Positions 7,371 to 12,103 of a stretch of 12,103 nucleotides of DNA are shown here, in pieces. The stretch's first letter is position 1. Each line of letters starts with the position of its first letter. The notes under the pieces were generated by a model. That model was not told the origin of the DNA. It made no database searches and was given only the letters and a program-made list of their open reading frames with translations. This DNA is from Aalborgiella sp043740415 (GTDB lineage Bacteria > Pseudomonadota > Gammaproteobacteria > Burkholderiales > Burkholderiaceae_C), in contig JAYUCJ010000063.1 in the NCBI GenBank assembly GCA_043740415.1, positions 1 to 12,103 on the forward strand. Reading direction: 5' to 3'. A program made the translations under genes and the position numbers.

Positions 7371-7392
7371 GGTATATACAGGTTCACATTGC

Positions 7393-8841
7393 ATGAATTA
7401 TCATGCTTACATGCAACACAATCGATTCTCCAAGCCTATAACCGTCGCTGCTTTAAGTTTACTGGGCTTTCTGGGTACCGTGCAGCTGGCATTCGGGCAA
7501 TCTGTGCCAGCGTCAGAGCCATCAACGTCGTCCGCATCATCAACGCCTGTAGAGCCTGTCAACAACTCCGCGATGGACGCCGAGACCTTCTATAAAATTT
7601 TGTTAGCCGAGTTGAATTTGCTCGATGAAGAACCCCGAATTGGTTTCGCACTGATGCTGGACAGCGCCCGAAGAACAAATGATGCCTCGCTGTTCGAGCG
7701 CGCCATCACCATTGCTTTGCAAGCGCGCTCTGGCGAGTCCGCATTGTCAGCGGCTAGGGCTTGGTTGGTGACGACCCCCACATCTACCGATGCAGCTCGG
7801 TATCTGGTTCAAATTTCGGTGAGCATGAACCGTTTAGAACTACCCGCGGGTAAAGCGGACATGGCCATTGCCCTCGAAGTTTCTAAACTTGCACTGGCCA
7901 AAAATCCACGTGATGCAGAGGCTGCGCAGCTGGCTATTGCGCTCATGGCCGCCAAAGAGACCCTGGCCGAGCAACTCGTCAAACAATACCTTGCGAACTC
8001 GGCTGTTCCGCCCAAGCCTGAAGTGCGCCTAGCGTATGCCCGAACATTGGTTTCGCAGTCGCGTTTTGCAGACGCTTTGGCGCAAGTGCAAAAGCTCAGC
8101 GCCGACGCCCCCACCTACGCGCCTAACTGGTTGGTTTTGGGCACGCTACAGTACCAATTGAGCCAAGATGCGGCGGATAAAAACAAGGCCGACGCCTCTG
8201 CGGCGGCAGCGCAGGCGTCACTGAGTCAATTCATCCAATTGACCGACGCTTTGCCCTTGGAGCAACGCAGTGCGAGCCAGTCGCGCGCTTATATTTTGTT
8301 GGCCAATATGGCGAAAGGCAACAAACAATACCAACAAGCGTATGACATCTTGAGCAAGGCCATTGCGAACAGCAACGAAGCCGACCGCGCCGATTTACAG
8401 TATGACTTGGCCATGATGGCTGAAAAACTGATGCGCCTTGACGAGATGGAGCGCATTTTGCGACAGGTGATTGACGCCAAACCCGAAGATCCGCAGGCCT
8501 ACAACGCGCTGGGCTATTCACTGGCAGACCGTAACCAGCGCCTGCCGGAAGCCAAAAAATTGATCCAACAAGCATTGAAACTGGCCCCCGAAGACCCGTT
8601 TATTGCAGACAGCTTGGGCTGGGTCGAGTTCAAATTGGGCAATATAGCTGAAGCTCAGCGCATTTTGGAAACGGCGTACAAAACCAAGCCAGATGCCGAA
8701 ATTGCCGCGCATTTGGGCGAAGTGCTGTGGAAACAGGGACTGAAAGAGCGCGCAACGGCGATGTGGAAAGAAGGCGTCAAAATCAACAAAAACAACGACA
8801 CGTTGGTACAAACCTTGAAGCGCTTTGGCGTGAAACCATGA
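7393..8841 (+). CDS. Periplasmic TPR-repeat protein, LbcA-like by position and sequence style
   Basis: A 482-residue exported tetratricopeptide protein. Residues 1-35 form a signal peptide: a basic start (HNRFSK), a hydrophobic core ITVAALSLLGFLG, and a likely cut near AFG/QS or after VPA. A Ser/Pro-rich linker follows. Helical repeats fill the rest; the clearest TPR units are at about 331-366, 367-401 (AYNALGYSLADR), 402-434 (DSLGWVEFKLGN..A) and 436-468. In Pseudomonas aeruginosa the gene before lolB is PA4667 (LbcA), an outer-membrane TPR lipoprotein that recruits the protease CtpA to cell-wall hydrolases; this gene holds the same place and has similar repeats, so a scaffold role is inferred. 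Unlike LbcA it has no lipobox and no cysteine at all. The frame is open back to 7219, but that would overlap mutM and bury the signal peptide. AGG at 7380-7382 is a weak Shine-Dalgarno; a start at 7411 is also possible. Confidence 0.88.
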   Translation: MNYHAYMQHNRFSKPITVAALSLLGFLGTVQLAFGQSVPASEPSTSSASSTPVEPVNNSAMDAETFYKILLAELNLLDEEPRIGFALMLDSARRTNDASLFERAITIALQARSGESALSAARAWLVTTPTSTDAARYLVQISVSMNRLELPAGKADMAIALEVSKLALAKNPRDAEAAQLAIALMAAKETLAEQLVKQYLANSAVPPKPEVRLAYARTLVSQSRFADALAQVQKLSADAPTYAPNWLVLGTLQYQLSQDAADKNKADASAAAAQASLSQFIQLTDALPLEQRSASQSRAYILLANMAKGNKQYQQAYDILSKAIANSNEADRADLQYDLAMMAEKLMRLDEMERILRQVIDAKPEDPQAYNALGYSLADRNQRLPEAKKLIQQALKLAPEDPFIADSLGWVEFKLGNIAEAQRILETAYKTKPDAEIAAHLGEVLWKQGLKERATAMWKEGVKINKNNDTLVQTLKRFGVKP

Positions 8842-9383
8842 CGGTTTTTTTGCGTTTCTTTAGCTTATTTTTTGCTATAAATTTAATAGCTGGTTGCGCA
8901 GTAAATACGCCGACCAGAGTCAATATAGAGGGTGAAAATTCAACTTTTAACGCAAAACCCGTTACCGCAAGCTACCAAGGCCGGCTGTCACTGCGCATTG
9001 CGTCTGATCCACCGCAATCGCTCTACGCCGGCTTTAACTTGAATGGTGATGCACAAACCGGCGATTTGACGCTGAATTCGCCCTTAGGCAACTCACTCGC
9101 ACAGCTGTCGTGGACGCCGCAAAGTGCGGTTTTGAAGGCAAACAATGAGACCAAAGAATACCCGTCGACCAGCGCTTTGATCGAGCATGTAACGGGGACA
9201 GTTATTCCACTCAATGCCTTGTTTGACTGGATGGCCGGCAAAGACACACCCGCCGAGGGCTGGGAAATTGACCTGTCAGCCATGAAAACCGCAAATGCAA
9301 ACAATGACACGGTGCAGCGCTTTGTAGCCAAGCGCACATCACCACTCCCCACAGCCGAGTTGCGCGTTGCTATTGAGAAATAA
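8838..9383 (+). CDS. lolB: Outer-membrane lipoprotein receptor LolB
   Basis: LolB accepts lipoproteins from the periplasmic carrier LolA and inserts them into the outer membrane. The 181-residue precursor has an N-terminal lipoprotein signal ending LIAGC, so Cys20 is the lipidated residue, with Ala at +2, which permits outer-membrane sorting. Family features follow: YQGRLSLRI, LTLNSPLGNSLAQLSW, a PST.ALIEHVTGTVIPLNALFDWMAGK segment split between conserved blocks, and GWEIDLS. The ATG overlaps the stop of the TPR gene (ATGA), and no separate Shine-Dalgarno is seen, so translation is probably coupled. The frame is open upstream to 8727 but that would displace the signal peptide. The region encoding the lipobox coincides with a copy of a short dispersed repeat. 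The protein is a little shorter than typical LolB (about 200). Confidence 0.93.
   Translation: MTVFLRFFSLFFAINLIAGCAVNTPTRVNIEGENSTFNAKPVTASYQGRLSLRIASDPPQSLYAGFNLNGDAQTGDLTLNSPLGNSLAQLSWTPQSAVLKANNETKEYPSTSALIEHVTGTVIPLNALFDWMAGKDTPAEGWEIDLSAMKTANANNDTVQRFVAKRTSPLPTAELRVAIEK
8874..8932 (+). repeat. Short dispersed repeat, copy B (inside lolB signal peptide)
   Basis: It starts GCTATAAATTTAATAGC and contains GCAGTAAATACGCCG. It shares 30 of 47 ungapped bases with the copy at 4408, and both are read in the same frame relative to the initial GCT codon: copy B gives AINLIAGCAVNTP and copy A gives ATEMIASQAINTP. It covers the lipobox cysteine of LolB. The right boundary is approximate, and part of the likeness could be coincidence because both copies are under coding constraint. 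Confidence 0.45.
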
Positions 9384-9395
9384 GTTAGAAATTAG

Positions 9396-10247
9396 ATGCA
9401 TTCGCTCTTTGACGTCCCCGCCCCCGCCAAATTGAACCTGTTTTTGCACATCACAGGCAGGCGGGCAGATGGTTACCACCTGCTGCAGTCGGTTTTTATG
9501 TTGATTGATTGGTGCGATAAGCTGCATTTTGAGCTGCGAGCCAATGGCAACATCAGCCGCGAAGACCTCACCACGCCGCTGCCAGCGGATGATTTGGTGC
9601 TCAAAGCGGCACATGCTTTGCAGTTGGCGACAGGATCCACGCAGGGGGCGCACATCAGCATCGCCAAATCAATTCCAGCACAGGCGGGCATGGGTGGCGG
9701 CTCTTCTGATGCGGCAACCACACTTTTAGCGTTGAATCGCCTGTGGCAATTGAACCTGACCAAGCAACAACTAGCCCAAATCGGTCTCAAACTGGGGGCT
9801 GATGTGCCTTTTTTCATACACGGCAGCAATGCATGGGTTGAGGGCATTGGCGAGCAAATTACGCCGATTGACCTGCCCAAAGCGCATTTTTTGGTGGTCA
9901 AACCAGCATCTGGATTGTCATCACAAGCAATTTTTACGGACCCCGCCTTGAAACGCGACTCTCCCAATGCTATAATTTCAGGCTTTGCTGCTTATCCATT
10001 TAGCTTCGGCCAAAATGATTTGCAAGCTGTTGCTCAAAAGCTGAGTCCTGATGTGAGTACCGCCTTAAATTGGCTGGAAAAACTAGGTCTGCAGCCGAGA
10101 ATGACAGGCTCTGGCAGCGCAGTTTTTGCGCATGTCAGCGAAGAAGAAGTTAGTAGCTTTGTTGAGCTTAAAGATGCGCCCAAAAACGCCATTGTTAAAC
10201 TTTACAGCAATTTAGCGGAACATCCGCTGAAAAGCTGGGCAAATTGA
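9396..10247 (+). CDS. ispE: 4-diphosphocytidyl-2-C-methyl-D-erythritol kinase IspE
   Basis: GHMP-superfamily kinase that phosphorylates CDP-methylerythritol at the 2-hydroxyl in the MEP route to isopentenyl diphosphate. At 283 residues the length is normal. The N-terminus PAPAKLNLFLHITGRRADGYH holds Lys12 in two adjoining conserved blocks, the ATP-binding glycine loop is PAQAGMGGGSSDAA at 94-107, catalytic Asp136 is in LGADVPFF, and the C-terminal GHMP motif MTGSGSAVFA is present. The start is 12 bp after the lolB stop; no good Shine-Dalgarno is visible, but this ATG gives the standard N-terminus. It continues the TPR-lolB-ispE-prs order known from gamma- and betaproteobacteria. A strong sigma70-like promoter lies within its coding sequence at 9948-9976. 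Confidence 0.96.
   Translation: MHSLFDVPAPAKLNLFLHITGRRADGYHLLQSVFMLIDWCDKLHFELRANGNISREDLTTPLPADDLVLKAAHALQLATGSTQGAHISIAKSIPAQAGMGGGSSDAATTLLALNRLWQLNLTKQQLAQIGLKLGADVPFFIHGSNAWVEGIGEQITPIDLPKAHFLVVKPASGLSSQAIFTDPALKRDSPNAIISGFAAYPFSFGQNDLQAVAQKLSPDVSTALNWLEKLGLQPRMTGSGSAVFAHVSEEEVSSFVELKDAPKNAIVKLYSNLAEHPLKSWAN
9948..9976 (+). promoter_or_regulatory. Near-consensus extended -10 promoter inside ispE
   Basis: TTGAAA at 9948-9953 and a perfect TATAAT at 9971-9976 are separated by exactly 17 bases, with TGC directly before the -10 (extended -10). Transcription would begin near 9983, about 360 bp before tRNA-Gln and about 490 bp before prs, in their direction. In E. coli and Salmonella prs is also known to have a long leader and a promoter within the upstream ispE (ychB) region, which supports the reading. 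No transcript evidence is available here. Confidence 0.6.
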
Positions 10248-10340
10248 AGGCTATGAGTTTGGATAGTTAGTATTAGAGTTTTCGGTGGTTGGTAAAAATT
10301 AAGCAATTTAGGTTGCTAAGTTTTTGCCAATAACCAGTGT

Positions 10341-10417
10341 AGGGGCGTCGCCAAGTTGGTTAAGGCACTGGATTTTGATTCCAGCATGCGAAGGTTCGAG
10401 TCCTTCTTCCCCTGCCA
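10341..10417 (+). tRNA. tRNA-Gln (TTG)
   Basis: A 77-base cloverleaf including CCA: D-stem GCCA/AGGC (weak A-A closing position), anticodon stem CTGGA/TCCAG with loop TTTTGAT (anticodon TTG), T-stem GAAGG/CCTTC with TTCGAGT loop, and discriminator G as usual for glutamine. The acceptor stem AGGGGCG/TTCCCCT pairs at five positions, then has a C-T mismatch (6:67) and a G-T wobble (7:66). A glutamine tRNA between ispE and prs is also found in Pseudomonas. No terminator follows, and prs starts 58 bases later, so tRNA and prs may share a transcript. The 93 bases between ispE and the tRNA hold only a weak 5-bp AGCAA/TTGCT hairpin before a short T-run. Confidence 0.95.
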
Positions 10418-10475
10418 AAAAATTGTTTTCCATTGGTTTTCTCAAAGATTCTTCTAAGCTCACGCCGGGATACTC

Positions 10476-11453
10476 ATGCAGCCAGCACCTCCCCCAGATT
10501 TCATGGTCTTCACGGGCAATGCCAATCCAGCAATGGCGGCTGACATTGCACGGCACCTGAACATCAGCCTGGGGGCCGCCACAGTGGGGCGTTTCTCAGA
10601 CGGCGAAGTGAAGGTTGAAATCAACCAGAACGTGCGGGCCAGAGACGTGTTTGTGGTGCAAAGTACCTGCGCGCCGACGAATGAAAATCTGATGGAATTG
10701 TTGATCATGGTTGATGCGCTCAAGCGCGCGTCGGCCGAGCGTATCAGCGCGGTGATTCCGTATTTTGGCTACGCCCGGCAAGACCGCCGCCCGCGCTCTA
10801 GCCGTGTGCCCATCTCTGCCAAAGTCGTGGCCAACATGCTGCAGGCGGTGGGCGTCGCGCGCGTTTTGACGATGGACTTGCACGCGGACCAGATTCAGGG
10901 TTTTTTCGATATTCCCGTGGACAACATTTATGCGTCGCCTGTCCTCCTGGGTGACGTGCGGCTGAAAAAGTATGACGATCTGATTGTCGTGTCGCCTGAC
11001 GTAGGTGGTGTGGTGCGCGCCCGCGCTTTGGCCAAGCAGCTCGGTTGCGATCTGGCCATCATCGACAAGCGTCGCCCGGCGGCCAACGTGAGCGAGGTGA
11101 TGCACGTGATCGGCGAGATCGAAGGCCGCAACTGCGTCATCATGGACGACATGATCGACACCGCAGGCACCCTGGTGAAGGCGGCGGAGGTTTTGAAAGA
11201 GCGCGGCGCCAAAAAGGTCTATGCCTATTGCACCCACGCTATCTTTTCGGGCCCGGCGATTGAACGGATTGCCAGCGGCGATGCGCTGGATGAGGTGGTG
11301 GTGACCGACACCATTCCCTTGAGTAACGCTGCGAAAGGCTGCCAGAAGATTCGCCAGTTGTCGGTGGCACCGTTGATCGCCGAGACGATTCAGCGAATCG
11401 CCAAAGGTGAGTCGGTTATGAGTTTGTTCTCCGATCAAGAGACTCTTTTTTAG
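10476..11453 (+). CDS. prs: Ribose-phosphate pyrophosphokinase (PRPP synthetase)
   Basis: Makes phosphoribosyl pyrophosphate from ribose-5-phosphate and ATP for purine, pyrimidine, histidine, tryptophan and NAD synthesis. The 325-residue protein (E. coli: 315) shows GRFSDGEV at 38-45, the catalytic flexible region YFGYARQDRRPRSSRVPIS at 96-114, the cation/substrate segment MDLHADQIQGFFD at 133-145, the DKRR motif at 197-200, and the PRPP-binding loop VIMDDMIDTAGTL at 221-233. GGGA five bases before the ATG supports this start; an inner ATG at residue 10 is nearer to the E. coli N-terminus and cannot be excluded. The leader includes tRNA-Gln if transcription begins in ispE. Confidence 0.97.
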   Translation: MQPAPPPDFMVFTGNANPAMAADIARHLNISLGAATVGRFSDGEVKVEINQNVRARDVFVVQSTCAPTNENLMELLIMVDALKRASAERISAVIPYFGYARQDRRPRSSRVPISAKVVANMLQAVGVARVLTMDLHADQIQGFFDIPVDNIYASPVLLGDVRLKKYDDLIVVSPDVGGVVRARALAKQLGCDLAIIDKRRPAANVSEVMHVIGEIEGRNCVIMDDMIDTAGTLVKAAEVLKERGAKKVYAYCTHAIFSGPAIERIASGDALDEVVVTDTIPLSNAAKGCQKIRQLSVAPLIAETIQRIAKGESVMSLFSDQETLF

Positions 11454-11533
11454 AGCGTTTGATTGGGGTCAAGTAGTGGGTTCGCGTGCTGGAATTTTCA
11501 GTAAGTTGTAGTGCGATGAATCTTTTTTAAAAC

Positions 11534-11562
11534 AGAGCCTTACTGGTCGCGGTAGGCTCTTT
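11534..11562 (+). terminator. Hairpin between prs and rplY: terminator or rplY leader structure
   Basis: AGAGCCT (11534-11540) and AGGCTCT (11554-11560) form a 7-bp stem around a 13-base loop, followed by only three Ts and then the AGGAG ribosome-binding site of rplY. The U-tract is short for a full terminator, and the closeness to the Shine-Dalgarno would also allow a regulatory leader hairpin. The 121-base gap (11454-11574) otherwise contains no gene and no promoter I can support; a run TTTTTTAAAA lies just before the hairpin. Confidence 0.5.
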
Positions 11563-11574
11563 CAGGAGTTAATT

Positions 11575-12103
11575 ATGAAATTCGTCGCTTTTGAGCGCGC
11601 TATGCAGGGCACGGGTGCGAGCCGCCGTCTCCGCATCTCCGGTCGCACGCCCGGTATCGTTTACGGTGGCACTGGCCAGCCGCAATTGATCGAACTCGAT
11701 CACAACGCGCTGTGGCATGCCCTGAAAAAGGAAGTGTTCCATTCCACCGTGCTGGACATGGAAGTGGGCAAGTCTGAGAGCAAAGTGCTGCTGCGCGACG
11801 TGCAAATGCACCCGTTCAAACAACTCGTGCTGCACATCGATTTCCAGCGTGTAGACGCCAACACCAAGCTGCACATGAAAGTGCCATTGCACTACAGCGG
11901 TGACGAGAATTCACCTGCCGTGAAGACTGAAGGCTGCATTGCCAACCATGTCATCACCGAAATTGAAGTGAAGTGCCTGCCTGCTGACCTGCCAGAGTTC
12001 ATCGCGGTAGACCTGAGCGGCTTGAAGAAAGGCTCGTCACTGCACCTGTCTGACATCACGCTGCCAAAAGGCGTTGTGGCTGTAACGCACGGTAAAAACA
12101 ACC
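11575..12103 (+). CDS. rplY: 50S ribosomal protein bL25/CTC (partial, runs off the right edge)
   Basis: The long, general-stress (CTC/TL5) form of ribosomal protein L25, which binds 5S rRNA. The reading frame is open from ATG 11575 to the end of the window (176 codons), and no stop is seen. The N-terminal L25 domain is recognisable: FERAMQGTGASRRLR, GRTPGIVYGG, then LLRDVQMHPFKQLVLHIDF. It passes into the C-terminal beta domain of CTC proteins (VKCLPADLPEFIAVDLSGL, GSSLHLSDITLP). Betaproteobacterial CTC proteins are about 200-215 residues, so roughly the last 25-40 are missing. A strong AGGAG lies 6 bases before the ATG. prs-rplY is a conserved pair, usually followed by pth. Confidence 0.96.
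   Translation, partial: MKFVAFERAMQGTGASRRLRISGRTPGIVYGGTGQPQLIELDHNALWHALKKEVFHSTVLDMEVGKSESKVLLRDVQMHPFKQLVLHIDFQRVDANTKLHMKVPLHYSGDENSPAVKTEGCIANHVITEIEVKCLPADLPEFIAVDLSGLKKGSSLHLSDITLPKGVVAVTHGKNN

Noticed and set aside
7219..7392. Longer N-terminus for the TPR protein
   Set aside because: It would overlap mutM and bury an obvious export signal peptide about 60 residues inside.
9969..10022. Possible third copy of the dispersed repeat in ispE (GCTATAATTT, GCTGCTTATCC, GGCCAAAATGATTT)
   Set aside because: The pieces resemble the repeat, but they need gaps to align, and the encoded GFAA and FG.NDLQ residues are ordinary IspE sequence, so coding constraint explains them.
10596..11438. 280-codon open frame antisense to prs, and other long antisense frames such as 4839-5387 and 3799-4407
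   Set aside because: They lie opposite confidently identified genes, show His/Arg/Gln-rich low-information translations typical of shadow frames, and have no recognisable motif or ribosome-binding site.
1..12103. CRISPR array, toxin-antitoxin, defence island or biosynthetic cluster
   Set aside because: No spaced direct repeats and no unexplained gene pairs were found; from 794 on, nearly all coding space is filled by recognisable housekeeping genes.

Overview
The window is a chromosomal stretch from a betaproteobacterium, most likely Burkholderiales and plausibly Comamonadaceae. This rests on the HrcA, LolB, IspE and bL25/CTC sequence types, the order TPR protein-lolB-ispE-tRNA-Gln-prs-rplY, and short dispersed repeats of a kind I associate with Comamonadaceae. 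No species can be named from the sequence alone.

Left edge (1-726): remains of a mobile region. Bases 1-99 look like the outer end of an insertion sequence, with the last codons of a transposase and a terminus ending in ...TTCAACA. It abuts the 3' part of a P2/186-type tyrosine recombinase whose catalytic domain is intact but whose N-terminal part is missing. This integrase remnant sits beside the 3' end of a CAT-anticodon tRNA (649-725, minus strand), the classic arrangement for an element integrated in a tRNA gene. A strong hairpin terminator lies between them.

Core region (794-12103): dense housekeeping genes with very short gaps. hrcA (minus) is divergent from nadK-recN-rapZ (plus; gap of 2 bp, then a 4-bp ATGA overlap). 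rapZ meets the convergent mutM-mutY operon (minus; ATGA overlap) tail to tail, with the stop regions overlapping by 12 bp. mutM is divergent from a TPR protein gene across a 68-bp gap that carries helically phased T-tracts. The TPR gene overlaps lolB by ATGA, then come ispE, tRNA-Gln(TTG), prs and the start of rplY (bL25/CTC), which runs off the right edge.

Functional grouping: heat-shock repression (HrcA), NADP supply (NadK), double-strand-break repair (RecN), nucleotide-binding RNA adaptor (RapZ), 8-oxoguanine repair (MutM plus MutY in one coupled unit), envelope biogenesis (LbcA-like TPR protein and LolB), isoprenoid precursor synthesis (IspE), PRPP synthesis (Prs), and translation (two tRNAs and bL25). 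I do not see a new defence, CRISPR or biosynthetic system. The points worth a second look are the IS-broken integrase at the tRNA, two copies of a short repeat that have been taken into the coding ends of recN and lolB, an extended -10 promoter inside ispE, the phased T-tracts, and an LbcA-like protein that lacks a lipidation cysteine.
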